In this document: one piece after another, positions 1 to 8,406 of the stretch
Layout of the letters: each line of letters begins with the position of its first letter
How positions within the stretch are numbered: the first letter of the stretch is position 1
Assembly (NCBI RefSeq): GCF_965218915.1
Contig: NZ_OZ244708.1
Location: forward strand, 2,728,001 to 2,792,000
Direction: 5' to 3'
Length of the DNA: 64,000 bases
Source: Novosphingopyxis sp965218915
GTDB lineage: Bacteria; Pseudomonadota; Alphaproteobacteria; Sphingomonadales; Sphingomonadaceae
Position numbers and translations under genes: made by a program
Notes under the pieces: generated by a model
Told to the model about the DNA's origin: nothing
Database searches by the model: none
Seen by the model: the letters and a program-made list of their open reading frames with translations, nothing else

Positions 1-21
1 TTTACCGCGCGGCGCGGCGCC

Positions 22-1749
22 TCAGGCGGCGATCGCATAAGGCTGGATTTCGCCCGAGAGATAGAGGTTGCGCGCCTTGGCCCGGCTCAGCTTGCCCGAA
101 CTGGTGCGCGGCAACGTGCGCGGGGGCACCAGCTCGACCACGCAGTTCATGCCGATCACCGAGCGGATCTTTTCGCGGATCGCATCGCGCAGACGTGCGC
201 GCTCGGCATCGTCCGAGGTGCGGCACTGCACCAGGACCGCAGGCGTTTCCTCGCCGCCCGGCGTGGTGATCGCAAAGGCGGCGATGTCGCCGGCCTTGAA
301 ACCGGCGAGCTGTTCGACCGCCCATTCGATGTCCTGCGGCCAATGGTTCTTGCCGTTGATGATGATCATGTCCTTGGCGCGGCCCACGATGTAGACATAG
401 CCACCGGATAGATAGCCCATGTCGCCGGTATCGAGCCAGCCATCGACAAGACAGGAGGTGGTGGCCTCCTCGTCGCGGAAATAGCCGTCCATCACCGAGG
501 AGCCCTTGCACCACAGCTTGCCGACCGAGCGTTCGGGCAAAACCTCATTGCTGTCCGAGCGGATTTCGATCGCCATGCCCAGCACCGGCTTGCCGCAATT
601 GACGATCGAGCGGTAGCGCACCGGGCGACCGTCCTCGCCATGTTCGCCGCTGAGTTCGGTCTCCTCGACCAGTTCGACGACGATGCCTTCGCCGGGCGGC
701 ATGATCGAGACCGCCAGCGTGGCTTCGGCCAGGCCGTAGCTGGGCAGGAAGGATTTGGAATTGAAGCCCGCTGGCGCGAACGCATCCGTAAACGCCTGCA
801 TCACATCGGGCCGAATCATGTCCGCGCCGTTGCCCGCCACGCGCCAATGCGACAGATCGAAGCGCTCGGAAACCTTGGACTGGCTGCCGATGCGGCGCGC
901 GCAGATATCGTATCCAAAGGTCGGCGAATAGCTCAGCACGGTACCGTCGGCGGCCGCGATCATGTCCAGCCAGGCCAGTGGACGCCGCGCGAAATCCTCG
1001 GTCTTCAGATAATCGGTCGAAACCTGATTGGCGACGGGCGACAGGAAACAGCCGACCAGTCCCATGTCATGATACCAGGGCAGCCAGGATATGCAGCGGT
1101 CGCTGTCCTGCAATTCCATGCCGTGCCCATGCGCGGCGAGATTGCTCAACACCGCTGCGTGAGAAACCGCGACGCCGTGCGGAAAGCGGGTGGAACCGCT
1201 GGAATATTGCAGATAGGCGATGTCTTCACCGGTCGCCCGCGGAAGCGCGGTATCGCTCTCCGGCGCGCCGGCGAAATCTTCCCAGCTGGACGCAATCACG
1301 CCGCACGCCTTTGCCGCCGTGCCCGCCATTTCGGCCAACTCCGCCGGATAGAGCAGGATGGCCGCGTCGCAGCTTCCAAGCTGGACCGAAATCTGGTCGA
1401 CATAATGATCGCGCCCGCCAAAACTCGTCGGCAGCGGCAGCGGCACCGGCCACGCCCCGGCATAGACCGCACCGAAAAACAGGGCAGCGAACGGCGCGCC
1501 GGTCTCGGCGATCAGCGCGACGCGGTCCTTGGGTTTCACGCCCGCCTCGATCAGGCGCCGCGCGGCCGCCAGCGCGTCCTCGCGCATCTCGCGATAGGGA
1601 TAGGGCCGCGCCAACTGCCCGCGCATATCGTGGAAATTCAGGCCGCGATCCCCGCGCGCGGCATAATCGAGCGCTTCGCCCAATGTGCCGAAGTCGGAAA
1701 AACGCCGTTTCAGACTGTCGCGCGTCGGGGTGGCAACCAGTTCGTTCAT
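22..1749 (-). CDS. Fatty acyl-AMP ligase (FAAL/FadD-like adenylating enzyme)
   Basis: ANL-superfamily enzyme of about 575 residues expected to activate a fatty acid as acyl-adenylate and pass it to an acyl carrier protein or CoA. The ATP-binding loop is visible as YLQYSSGSTRFPHGVAVSH, and the C-terminal hinge region reads GWLDTGDMGYLSGGYVYIVGRAKDMIIINGKNHWPQDIE, quoted here in family terms only. The start is placed at MNELVATP because the upstream in-frame extension is low-complexity and an AGG lies about 11 bases before this ATG; a longer form from 1854 is possible. It diverges from recX. In related alphaproteobacteria such enzymes can serve sphingolipid synthesis beside an ACP and serine palmitoyltransferase; those would lie left of the window, so this role is inference. 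Confidence 0.85.
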   Translation of the reverse strand: MNELVATPTRDSLKRRFSDFGTLGEALDYAARGDRGLNFHDMRGQLARPYPYREMREDALAAARRLIEAGVKPKDRVALIAETGAPFAALFFGAVYAGAWPVPLPLPTSFGGRDHYVDQISVQLGSCDAAILLYPAELAEMAGTAAKACGVIASSWEDFAGAPESDTALPRATGEDIAYLQYSSGSTRFPHGVAVSHAAVLSNLAAHGHGMELQDSDRCISWLPWYHDMGLVGCFLSPVANQVSTDYLKTEDFARRPLAWLDMIAAADGTVLSYSPTFGYDICARRIGSQSKVSERFDLSHWRVAGNGADMIRPDVMQAFTDAFAPAGFNSKSFLPSYGLAEATLAVSIMPPGEGIVVELVEETELSGEHGEDGRPVRYRSIVNCGKPVLGMAIEIRSDSNEVLPERSVGKLWCKGSSVMDGYFRDEEATTSCLVDGWLDTGDMGYLSGGYVYIVGRAKDMIIINGKNHWPQDIEWAVEQLAGFKAGDIAAFAITTPGGEETPAVLVQCRTSDDAERARLRDAIREKIRSVIGMNCVVELVPPRTLPRTSSGKLSRAKARNLYLSGEIQPYAIAA

Positions 1750-1906
1750 ATATGTCTCAACCTTTGATCGGCCTTCGCCATGGTCCGGCTCGGCCTCCCC
1801 TCCACGCTCGTTCAGCGGAAAGTCGCGGGCATAAAATTGCTCCATGCACTGCACTATGCGGGGCTTACAAGTTCAAAATCCGGCCTGCTTATGGCAGGAA
1901 GGTGGC

Positions 1907-2461
1907 GTGCGTAACAATGTGCCATCGTCTGACAAGCCCCGCCGACCGCTCAGGCCACTCGACGAGGGACGTTTGCGCGAACTCGCGATCCGCTATGTCG
2001 GGCGCTATGCGACGACCCGTTTCAAGCTGGCCGCCTATCTGGCGCGCAAGCTGCGCGAACGCGGCTGGGAGGACGGGCAACCGGTCGATCTCGAGGCGCT
2101 GGTGGCGAAGATGGACGATCTCGGCTTCGTCGACGACGAGGCTTATGCCGGGGCCAAGGCGCGCGCGCTCACCGCGCGCGGCTATGGCGCGCGCCGCGTC
2201 GCGCAGGCGCTGTACGTTGCGGGGGTCGGCGATGAAGATCGCGCCGAGGCGGAGGAGGGCGCGCGCGCCGCCGCCTTCGACAGCGCGCGCAACTTCGCGC
2301 GCAAACGACGCTTCGGTCCGTTCGCTGCGGAGGCTGCCGAGCCGGATCGTCGCCAGAAGCAGATCGCTGCCTTCCTGCGCGCCGGCCATGATGTCCGGTT
2401 GGCGCGGCGATTCGTCGATTCGGCCCCGGGTTGCGTCCCCGAAGCGGAAGACGATGCATGA
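1907..2461 (+). CDS. recX: Regulatory protein RecX
   Basis: RecX-family modulator of RecA filaments, about 184 residues, built of repeated three-helix units. Family hallmarks are ELAIRYVGRYATTRFKLAAYL, KLRERGW, LVAKMDDLGFVDDEAYA and the RGYGARRVAQAL helix. The start is uncertain: a GTG at 1907 follows AGGAAGG by four bases and gives the usual N-terminal length, while an ATG at 1844 would add 21 residues of poorly conserved sequence overlapping the promoter zone of the divergent acyl-AMP ligase gene. No recA is present nearby, so it is a stand-alone recX. No LexA box was recognised upstream. Confidence 0.85.
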   Translation: MRNNVPSSDKPRRPLRPLDEGRLRELAIRYVGRYATTRFKLAAYLARKLRERGWEDGQPVDLEALVAKMDDLGFVDDEAYAGAKARALTARGYGARRVAQALYVAGVGDEDRAEAEEGARAAAFDSARNFARKRRFGPFAAEAAEPDRRQKQIAAFLRAGHDVRLARRFVDSAPGCVPEAEDDA

Positions 2462-2643
2462 CGTTCAATGTATCGTTATCGAAAAACAGTGTTTCGGGAA
2501 GAAATTTGAAATATCTCGCCGATCCTCGATTTTCGTGATAAACAGGCAAACTAAACACAGATCAGTCGCCGGCTGATGGTTGTTGCGTCCTGCCCCGTTG
2601 GCGCGGCGTAATGGGCGTAAGACGAGCAAAGGAGCGCGAGGCC

Positions 2644-3228
2644 ATGGCGCTGGAAAGCAGACCGGCAGAGATGTATTCTGAGGACCCCCGCAACGAAGCC
2701 TCCGGCGACAAGCAGACCGACGTCATGCAGGCCGCCGGGCAGATCAAATGGTTCGATCGCCGCCGCGGCTTCGGTTTCATCGTGCCCGACGACGGCGGCG
2801 AAGACATCTTGATCCATTGCTCCACGATCGAGCCGCACGGCCGCCGCGACCTGCCCGAGGGATGCGACGTTGCATGCGCCTTCCGCCAGGGTCCCAAGGG
2901 ACGCCACGTCGTGACGCTGGTTTCGTTCGACCTCGAATGCGCCGACCAGAGCGACCTTGCGCTGCGCCATAGCGAACCGAGGCTGCGCGCGATCGACAGC
3001 GATGCCGATTTCGTCGCCGCCAAGGTCAAATGGTTCAGCCGGGTGCGCGGCTACGGTTTTCTCGAAGCGGAGGATGTCGAGGAGGATATCTTCCTGCATA
3101 TGGAAACGCTGCGCGAAGCCGGTTTCGGTCCGGCCAGCCCCGACGACCAGTTGATGGTTCAAGTCGGTGACGGCAAGAAGGGCCCGCTCGCGATCACCGT
3201 CCGTCAGGACCACCGACTGCTCAGCTGA
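2644..3228 (+). CDS. Protein with two cold-shock domains
   Basis: Protein of 194 residues carrying two cold-shock (OB-fold) domains, predicted to bind single-stranded RNA or DNA. Domain 1 holds the RNP-1-like stretch KWFDRRRGFGFI and an RNP-2-like DILIHCSTI; domain 2 holds KWFSRVRGYGFL and DIFLHMETL. A linker of about 35 charged residues separates them, and the N-terminal 40 residues look disordered. ATG 2644 is chosen because AAGGAG lies just upstream; an earlier ATG at 2611 lacks such a site. The double-domain form is typical of alphaproteobacteria. Its stop codon overlaps the start of the DUF192 gene, so the two are probably co-translated. Confidence 0.9.
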   Translation: MALESRPAEMYSEDPRNEASGDKQTDVMQAAGQIKWFDRRRGFGFIVPDDGGEDILIHCSTIEPHGRRDLPEGCDVACAFRQGPKGRHVVTLVSFDLECADQSDLALRHSEPRLRAIDSDADFVAAKVKWFSRVRGYGFLEAEDVEEDIFLHMETLREAGFGPASPDDQLMVQVGDGKKGPLAITVRQDHRLLS

Positions 3229-3755
3229 TGATGTCGTCACGCTGGATGTTCGCAGCGCTGCTGCTGCTCGTTACCGGTTGTTCGTCGCCTGCGGCGCACA
3301 ACGGCGATGCCGCCAGCGCCAAAAGCGCCTCCGGCTGCGATGCCGGAGCGGCGCTACCCGATTCGGATGCCGCGTTGAAACAAATTCGGCTGTGCATCGA
3401 CACCGGCAAGAGGATCCTGCCCTTCGCCGTCGAGCTTGCCGATACGCCCGAGCAGCAGGCGCGCGGCCTGATGTTCCGCACCGAGCTGGCGGACGACAAG
3501 GGCATGCTGTTCCCCTTCCCGCGCGAGCGCGTGGCCAGCTTCTGGATGAAGAACACGGTGATCCCGCTCGATCTGATCTTCGTGCGGCGGGGCGGCACGA
3601 TCGAGAGCATTGCCGCCGACGCCATCCCCTACGACACCTCCCCGCATGCGTCGGGCGAACCGGTGATCGCAGTGCTCGAACTGCGCGGCGGGCTGGCGGC
3701 TGAAAAAGGGATCGAGGCGGGCGACAAGGTGCTTTGGGCCGCGAACGAGCGTTAA
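3228..3755 (+). CDS. DUF192 family lipoprotein
   Basis: Predicted outer- or inner-membrane-anchored lipoprotein of 175 residues. A short hydrophobic signal ends in the lipobox LVTGC near residue 18, followed by an Ala/Ser-rich linker and a DUF192 domain containing ADTPEQQARGLMFRTEL, SFWMKNTVIPLDLIFV and the C-terminal VLELRGGLAAEKGIEAGD. The function of DUF192 is not established. The ATG overlaps the stop codon of the double cold-shock gene (TGATGATG), giving two adjacent possible starts at 3228 and 3231 and implying translational coupling. Confidence 0.88.
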   Translation: MMSSRWMFAALLLLVTGCSSPAAHNGDAASAKSASGCDAGAALPDSDAALKQIRLCIDTGKRILPFAVELADTPEQQARGLMFRTELADDKGMLFPFPRERVASFWMKNTVIPLDLIFVRRGGTIESIAADAIPYDTSPHASGEPVIAVLELRGGLAAEKGIEAGDKVLWAANER

Positions 3756-3806
3756 TCCTTGCATCGCCCATTGCGCGCATCGCCGCACCGCCTTAATCGG
3801 TCCCCC

Positions 3807-4205
3807 ATGTCTTTCTTCGGCAAAATCTTCACCTGGTGGAACGGCGCCACCATCGGCACCGCGCTCTACAATTCGATGCATGGCACCCGCGTGGGGGAGG
3901 ACCATCAGGGCAATGTCTATTTCCGCGAACCCGCCAAGCGCGCCCTGGCCGAGCGGCGCTGGGTGATCTACAACGGTGCCAACGACGCCAGCCGGGTGCC
4001 GCCCGAATGGCATGGGTGGTTGCACGGCACGTTCGACGAGGAACCGGAAAGCTATCTGCCCCCGGCGCGCATCTGGGAGAAGGAACCGACCGGAAATCTC
4101 ACCGGCACACCGAACGCCTATCGCCCCGCCGGCGCGCTGGAAAAAGGCGGCCACCGCGCCCGCGCCACCGGCGATTACGAGGCCTGGACCCCCGGCGACG
4201 CATGA
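3807..4205 (+). CDS. NDUFA12/B17.2-family complex I accessory subunit
   Basis: Protein of 132 residues in the NDUFA12 (B17.2) family, accessory to respiratory NADH:ubiquinone oxidoreductase in alphaproteobacteria and mitochondria. Recognisable are the N-terminal FGKIFTWWNGATIGTALY, RRWVIYNGANDASRVPPEWHGWLHGTFDE and the C-terminal GNLTGTPNAYRPAGALEKGG. The start MSFFGK is chosen because family similarity begins there, while the upstream in-frame ATG adds unrelated residues. It overlaps the next gene by four bases. No nuo genes are in the window, which is usual for this detached subunit. Confidence 0.9.
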   Translation: MSFFGKIFTWWNGATIGTALYNSMHGTRVGEDHQGNVYFREPAKRALAERRWVIYNGANDASRVPPEWHGWLHGTFDEEPESYLPPARIWEKEPTGNLTGTPNAYRPAGALEKGGHRARATGDYEAWTPGDA

Positions 4206-4849
4206 ACCGCGCCGCTGCCCTGGCTTCTGCCGCGCTGCTTCTCGGCGCTGTCGCCTTGCTCTCGGGCTGCGGCGACGCGAATGAGATGCCGAACGCGCAG
4301 CCCACGTCCAAGGCGCAGGCGTCGAAAGACGAGGACGCGGTGATGCCTGTCACCAAAGGCATCGGCACGCCGATGGCCGAACGCGTGGCCGTGATCGGCT
4401 TCCTCAACAAGCGCAACGGCAAGAGCCAGGATTACGAGCTGAAGCCCGGCGAGTCGGTGCGCATCGGCAATCAGGCGATCATCCGCCTGCGCGCCTGCGA
4501 AAAGACCGCGCCATGGGAAACCTATGCCGATGCCGGCGCGTTCCTGCAGCTGTTCGTCAACGCCAAGCGCAGCGGGCAGACCGGGCCGGACCGGTTCGGT
4601 CGCCGCTTCTCCGGCTGGCTGTTCAAGAATCACCCTGCGGCCAACGTCGTCGAGAGCGGGCTTTATGACGTCTGGGTCAAGGACTGCAGGATGAGCTTCC
4701 CGGGCGAGGAAGAAACGCTCGACGGCGTCACCACCGAAACTCCGTCAGGAGCGAGCAACCGGTCGAACGAGGACCAGTCGCCGGTGACCGAGGAAGCACC
4801 GGATGATGCCGATGTTCCCGAGCCGGACGAGCCCGACGATACGATCTGA
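4202..4849 (+). CDS. DUF2155 domain lipoprotein
   Basis: Protein of 215 residues with a lipoprotein signal (hydrophobic run ending LLSGCG near residue 23) and a DUF2155 domain recognisable by RVAVIGFLNKRNGKSQDYELKPGE, RLRACEKTAPWE and the FSGWLFKNHPA stretch. The last 55 residues are acidic and probably disordered. DUF2155 proteins commonly sit next to the NDUFA12 gene and aat in alphaproteobacteria, as here; a cell-envelope role is likely but unproven. It starts within an ATGA overlap with the preceding gene. Its 3' end overlaps the convergent aat reading frame by 187 bases. Confidence 0.85.
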   Translation: MNRAAALASAALLLGAVALLSGCGDANEMPNAQPTSKAQASKDEDAVMPVTKGIGTPMAERVAVIGFLNKRNGKSQDYELKPGESVRIGNQAIIRLRACEKTAPWETYADAGAFLQLFVNAKRSGQTGPDRFGRRFSGWLFKNHPAANVVESGLYDVWVKDCRMSFPGEEETLDGVTTETPSGASNRSNEDQSPVTEEAPDDADVPEPDEPDDTI

Positions 4850-5442
4850 TCGGCGATGCTGCGCGGATCCCCCGGCACCGCGCGCGCCAACAAGGACAAA
4901 TAGGCCGCCTGGCTAATCTCGACCGCGCCCAGCGTCGCCAGATGATCGGTCATGAACTGGCAGTCGAGCAGCCGGAAGCCGCCCAGCCGCAGCCGCGCGA
5001 CCAGCCAGGCCAGCGCGACCTTGGACGCATCGGTCCTCCGGCTGAACATGCTCTCGCCGAAAAAGGCGCCGCCCAGCGCCAGCCCGTACAGCCCGCCGAC
5101 CAATTCGCCGTCCTGCCAGCATTCCACGCTGTGCGTCAGCCCGCGCGCGTGGAGAATGCGAAAGGCCTGCTCGATATCCTCGTTGATCCAGGTGTCGCGC
5201 CGGTCCGCCGCCGTCTCGGCGCAAGTAGCGATTACCCGGTCGAACGCGATGTCGGCGGTTACCGTGAACCGGTCCCGCCGGATCGTCTTGCGCAGCGATT
5301 TCGAGAGTTTCAGCCCATCCAGCGGCAGGATCGCCCGCCGCTCCGGCTCGATCCAGAAGGTTTCCGGATCGTCGCGCGCGTCGGACATGGGAAAGACGCC
5401 GTTCGCATAGGCCATGACGAGAAGGTCGAGGTCGAGCGGCAT
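4663..5442 (-). CDS. aat: Leucyl/phenylalanyl-tRNA--protein transferase
   Basis: Adds Leu or Phe from aminoacyl-tRNA to proteins with N-terminal Lys or Arg, marking them for ClpS/ClpAP degradation. The core is almost consensus: YANGVFPMSDARDDPETFWIEPE, GLTHSVECWQDGELVGGLYG, LGGAFFGESMFSRRTDASK and DCQFMTDHLATLGAVEI. The family fold ends near residue 200; the remaining roughly 55 Ser/Gly/Val-rich residues are read from the strand opposite the acidic tail of the DUF2155 gene. This tail may simply be a displaced stop codon. The start at 5442 precedes the conserved N-terminus by eight residues. Confidence 0.92.
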   Translation of the reverse strand: MPLDLDLLVMAYANGVFPMSDARDDPETFWIEPERRAILPLDGLKLSKSLRKTIRRDRFTVTADIAFDRVIATCAETAADRRDTWINEDIEQAFRILHARGLTHSVECWQDGELVGGLYGLALGGAFFGESMFSRRTDASKVALAWLVARLRLGGFRLLDCQFMTDHLATLGAVEISQAAYLSLLARAVPGDPRSIADQIVSSGSSGSGTSASSGASSVTGDWSSFDRLLAPDGVSVVTPSSVSSSPGKLILQSLTQTS

Positions 5443-5541
5443 CGCGGGCGTTATAGCGAACGCCCATGATCGCGCCAGTCTTCCGCTTGCCCTTCGCGCC
5501 CGCCGCCGCTAAGGCCGCGCGTTCAGGCGATAGCCGACGAT

Positions 5542-5617
5542 AGGAGTGTAGCTCAGCTGGTAGAGCGTCGGTCTCCAAAACCGAATGCCGTGGGTTCGAG
5601 TCCCTCCACTCCTGCCA
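5542..5617 (+). tRNA. tRNA-Trp (anticodon CCA)
   Basis: A complete 76-base cloverleaf. The acceptor stem AGGAGTG pairs with CACTCCT, the D-arm reads AGCTCAGCTGGTAGAGC, the anticodon loop contains CTCCAAA with anticodon CCA, the T-arm reads GGGTTCGAGTCCC, and an encoded CCA tail closes the gene. Its place just before secE-nusG-rplK matches the conserved alphaproteobacterial order. Confidence 0.97.
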
Positions 5618-6162
5618 TCGCCCCCTGTAATTGCCTGGTGCAATTTCATTGATTTTTAGGATGGGTAGCCCTACAGAGTTAGGGCAAACGTCAATGCGAT
5701 TTGCCATTGATTGAGCCCCTGCCGCTGCAACGGTCAGGGGCTCAATCATTTCTGACTCTCGTGAAAAAGCTGAAAAGCATCCGGGGACGGACTGCAACCC
5801 GCCCCCTTCAGGTGCTACTCTTTGCGTGAAGCTCCACGACCTTGAGAATCGAGGTCGCAAAGGCGATCAACACGCCGAGAAAATGCACATTTCTGCAAAC
5901 GTCATGCGCTTTCTCCATTGACATGCGGCGCAATTGCCGCAGCAGCATTTCTATCAGCTGCGATACGAAGTTCTACCGCCGTCAGCGCCCTCCGGTCATA
6001 ACCACCGCACCCCTTGCCTTCGCCGCGCTCCATCGCTAAAGCACTGGCTCTTCCGAAATACGGGCCTATATCGCTCCCGGACCCAGCGTCCCGGAGCGAT
6101 CCCGCTTATCCGGAAGGCGATATTCTGGCCCATGATTCGGGCCGTGAGAGACGAGTGAGATC
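5618..6162. other. Gene-free stretch between tRNA-Trp and secE
   Basis: About 545 bases with no convincing gene on either strand; the short ORFs here have no recognisable family and poor codon use. It holds two hairpins (5668-5685 and 5708-5748), a degenerate direct repeat of about 27 bases at 5684 and 5895 (shared GCAAACGTC and CCATTGA), and a possible -10 box TATATC at 6067-6072 that could serve secE-nusG. It is less GC-rich than its surroundings. Confidence 0.5.
5708..5748 (+). terminator. Long perfect hairpin downstream of tRNA-Trp
   Basis: Bases 5708-5721 (TGATTGAGCCCCTG) pair perfectly with 5735-5748, and an inner CCG/CGG extends the stem, leaving a small loop. Only a short, T-poor stretch follows, so it is a terminator-like structure rather than a clear intrinsic terminator. 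Confidence 0.4.
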
Positions 6163-6360
6163 ATGGCCAAGACCAATCCCGGAGAATTTTTCCGCCAGGT
6201 GCGCACCGAGGTGTCGAAGGTCGTCTGGCCGACGCGCCAGGAAACCGTGCAGACCGCGATCATGGTGCTGATCATGACCGCCATTCTCGCCGTCTTCTTC
6301 ACCAGCGTCGACGCCATCTTCAACGGTATCGTCGGCTTCCTGCTGTCGCTCGCCGGCTAA
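6163..6360 (+). CDS. secE: Protein translocase subunit SecE
   Basis: Small SecE of 65 residues, the single-span form usual in alphaproteobacteria. It clamps SecY in the SecYEG inner-membrane protein channel. The conserved amphipathic segment reads PGEFFRQVRTEVSKVVWPTRQETVQT, followed by one transmembrane helix. It lies 22 bases before nusG, the standard operon partner. Confidence 0.95.
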   Translation: MAKTNPGEFFRQVRTEVSKVVWPTRQETVQTAIMVLIMTAILAVFFTSVDAIFNGIVGFLLSLAG

Positions 6361-6382
6361 TACGAAAGATAGTAACACCGAC

Positions 6383-6916
6383 ATGCAACGCTGGTACATC
6401 ATTCACGCCTATTCCGGTTTCGAGAACAAGGTGCGCGACGCGATCGTCGCCGAGGCCGAGCGGCTGGGCCTCTCGCAGCTGGTCGAAGCGGTCGAGGTGC
6501 CGACCGAGACCGTGACCGAGGTCCGCCGCGGCAAGAAGGTGCAGTCCGAACGCAAATTCTTCCCCGGTTATGTCCTCGCCAAGCTGGAAATGACCGACGA
6601 CGTCTATCACGTCGTCAAGAACACTCCCAAGGTCACCGGCTTTCTGGGCGCGAGCAAGCCGCAACCGATCACCGAGGCCGAGGCCGCGCGCATCCTCAAC
6701 ACCAAGGAAGAAGCCGCCAACGCGCCGAAAAAGCGCGTCTCGGTCGATTACGAGATCGGCGATCAGGTCAAGGTGCTCGACGGCCCGTTCGCCAGCTTCA
6801 ACGGCGCGGTGGAAGAGCTCGATTTCGAGAAGAACCGTGTCAAGGTGTCGGTCTCGATCTTCGGCCGCGCGACGCCGGTGGAGCTCGATTTCGAACAGGT
6901 CGAACTGGCGAAATGA
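6383..6916 (+). CDS. nusG: Transcription termination/antitermination protein NusG
   Basis: Protein of 177 residues with the N-terminal NGN domain (RWYIIHAYSGFENKVRDAI, FFPGYVLAKLEM) that contacts RNA polymerase, and a C-terminal KOW domain (GDQVKVLDGPFASFNGAVEEL). It couples transcription to Rho or to the ribosome. Length and spacing are normal. A repeat-filled gap of 243 bases separates it from rplK, so the two ribosomal-protein genes downstream may depend on readthrough. Confidence 0.96.
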   Translation: MQRWYIIHAYSGFENKVRDAIVAEAERLGLSQLVEAVEVPTETVTEVRRGKKVQSERKFFPGYVLAKLEMTDDVYHVVKNTPKVTGFLGASKPQPITEAEAARILNTKEEAANAPKKRVSVDYEIGDQVKVLDGPFASFNGAVEELDFEKNRVKVSVSIFGRATPVELDFEQVELAK

Positions 6917-6920
6917 GTTT

Positions 6921-7062
6921 CCCTCTCCCCTTCAGGGGAGAGGATACGAAGTCTTGCGAGCTTGCTCGCTAGACGAAGTTGGAGAGGGGACGTAACCCCC
7001 TCTCCGCTGCGACTAGGCGGCAAGCCGCCAAGTCTCGCTCCTCTCCCCTGAAGGGGAGAGGG
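6921..7062. repeat. Inverted pair of palindromic repeats between nusG and rplK
   Basis: Two copies of the palindrome CTCTCCCCTTCAGGGGAGAG lie in opposite orientation at 6922-6942 and 7041-7061, separated by about 100 bases. The whole could fold into one long stem. This is a BIME-like pair of the type scattered through this genome. Confidence 0.75.
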
Positions 7063-7159
7063 CTTTCCGCGCGGGAGGCTTTCTTCGGACTGCCGCTGGA
7101 CCGCTTAATTGATCGGGCAACGCCTTTCGCCGCGCCCGGTAGAATGAAAGGAGGCCGTC

Positions 7160-7591
7160 ATGGCCAAGAAGATAACGGGTTTCATCAACCTGCAGGTGCC
7201 CGCGGGCGCCGCCAATCCCTCCCCGCCGATCGGCCCCGCGCTGGGCCAGCGCGGCGTCAACATCATGGAATTCTGCAAGGCGTTCAACGCCGCCACGCAG
7301 GAGCTCGAAAAGGGCATGCCGATCCCGACCAAGATCACGGTCTACGCGGATCGCAGCTTCACCTTCATCACCAAGACGCCGCCGGCCAGCTATCTGATCA
7401 AGCAGGCGGCGAACCTGAGAAAGGGCTCGGGCACCACGGGCAAGGGCTTCATCGGCAAGATCAAGAAGTCGCAGCTGGCGGAAATCGCCGAAGCGAAGAT
7501 GAAGGATCTGAACGCGAACGACATCGAGGCCGCAACGAAGATCATCGCGGGCTCTGCCACGTCGATGGGCCTCGAAGTGGTGGAGGGCTGA
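7160..7591 (+). CDS. rplK: 50S ribosomal protein L11
   Basis: Ribosomal L11 of 143 residues, part of the GTPase-associated centre of the large subunit and required for RelA-type stringent activation. The N-terminal domain reads LQVPAGAANPSPPIGPALGQ and GVNIMEFCKAFNA, and the C-terminal 23S rRNA-binding domain includes KGFIGKIKKSQLAEIA. AAAGGAGG precedes the ATG. It is followed four bases later by rplA, the invariant L11-L1 pair. Confidence 0.97.
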   Translation: MAKKITGFINLQVPAGAANPSPPIGPALGQRGVNIMEFCKAFNAATQELEKGMPIPTKITVYADRSFTFITKTPPASYLIKQAANLRKGSGTTGKGFIGKIKKSQLAEIAEAKMKDLNANDIEAATKIIAGSATSMGLEVVEG

Positions 7592-7595
7592 GATC

Positions 7596-8294
7596 ATGAC
7601 CAAGCAGACCAAGAAGCAGAAGATGGTCGAGGGCAAGATCGACCGCGAGAAGCATTACGGCGTCGATGATGCGATCAAGCTGGTCAAGGAACTGGCCACC
7701 GCCAAGTTCGACGAATCGATCGAGGTCGCGATGAACCTGGGCGTCGATCCGCGTCACGCCGATCAGATGGTGCGCGGCATGGTGTCGCTCCCCGCCGGCA
7801 CGGGCAAGGAGATGAAGGTCGCGGTGTTCGCGCGCGGCGACAAGGCCGACGCGGCCACCGCGGCGGGCGCCGACAAGGTGGGCGCCGAGGATCTGATGGA
7901 GGACATGCAGGCCGGCAATCTCGATTACGACCGCGTCATCGCGACGCCGGACATGATGGGCGTGGTCGGCCGCCTCGGCAAGGTGCTGGGTCCCAAGGGC
8001 CTGATGCCGAACCCGAAGCTGGGCACCGTCACCCCCGACGTCGAGGGCGCCGTCAAGGCGGCCAAGGCCGGCCAGGTGCAGTTCCGCGTCGAAAAGGCGG
8101 GCATCATCCACGGCTCACTGGGCAAGGCCAGCTTCCCCGAAACCGAGCTGCGCAAGAATTTCGACGCGTTCACCGACGCCATCGCCAAGGCCAAACCGGC
8201 CGGCGCCAAGGGCAAATACGTCCAGAAGGTCGCGCTGAGCTCGTCGATGGGTCCCGGCGTGAAGGTCGATCTGGCGGACGTGCCGGGGGCGTAA
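7596..8294 (+). CDS. rplA: 50S ribosomal protein L1
   Basis: Ribosomal L1 of 232 residues, which forms the mobile L1 stalk at the E site and often represses its own operon. The signature FDESIEVAMNLGVDPRHADQ and the conserved MMGVVGRLGKVLGPKGLMPNPK are present. It closes the rplKA operon; a strong intrinsic terminator follows at 8407. The usual neighbours rplJ and rplL lie 3.5 kb away because other genes have been inserted. Confidence 0.97.
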   Translation: MTKQTKKQKMVEGKIDREKHYGVDDAIKLVKELATAKFDESIEVAMNLGVDPRHADQMVRGMVSLPAGTGKEMKVAVFARGDKADAATAAGADKVGAEDLMEDMQAGNLDYDRVIATPDMMGVVGRLGKVLGPKGLMPNPKLGTVTPDVEGAVKAAKAGQVQFRVEKAGIIHGSLGKASFPETELRKNFDAFTDAIAKAKPAGAKGKYVQKVALSSSMGPGVKVDLADVPGA

Positions 8295-8311
8295 CGCACA
8301 CCCAAATCAAC

Positions 8312-8394
8312 CGTCATCCCGGACTTGATCCGGGATCCAGAGTCCAGTGGCGCTTTGCTGACGCCCTGGATTCCGGGTCAAGCCCGGAATGACG
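8312..8394. repeat. CGTCATCCCGG-type inverted repeat pair
   Basis: Opens with CGTCATCCCGGACTTGATCC and closes with the complementary CCGGAATGACG, with two inner palindromes separated by about 30 bases. The same family recurs at 11658-11740 and, as a single unit, at 12371-12406. Confidence 0.75.
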
Positions 8395-8406
8395 CAATAG
8401 ATACGG

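Noticed and set aside
4913..5860. A 315-codon minus-strand frame
   Set aside because: It runs straight through tRNA-Trp and is out of frame with aat; no family.
5842..6271. Short plus-strand frames before secE
   Set aside because: Overlapping in three frames, without similarity; the 3' ones overlap secE itself.
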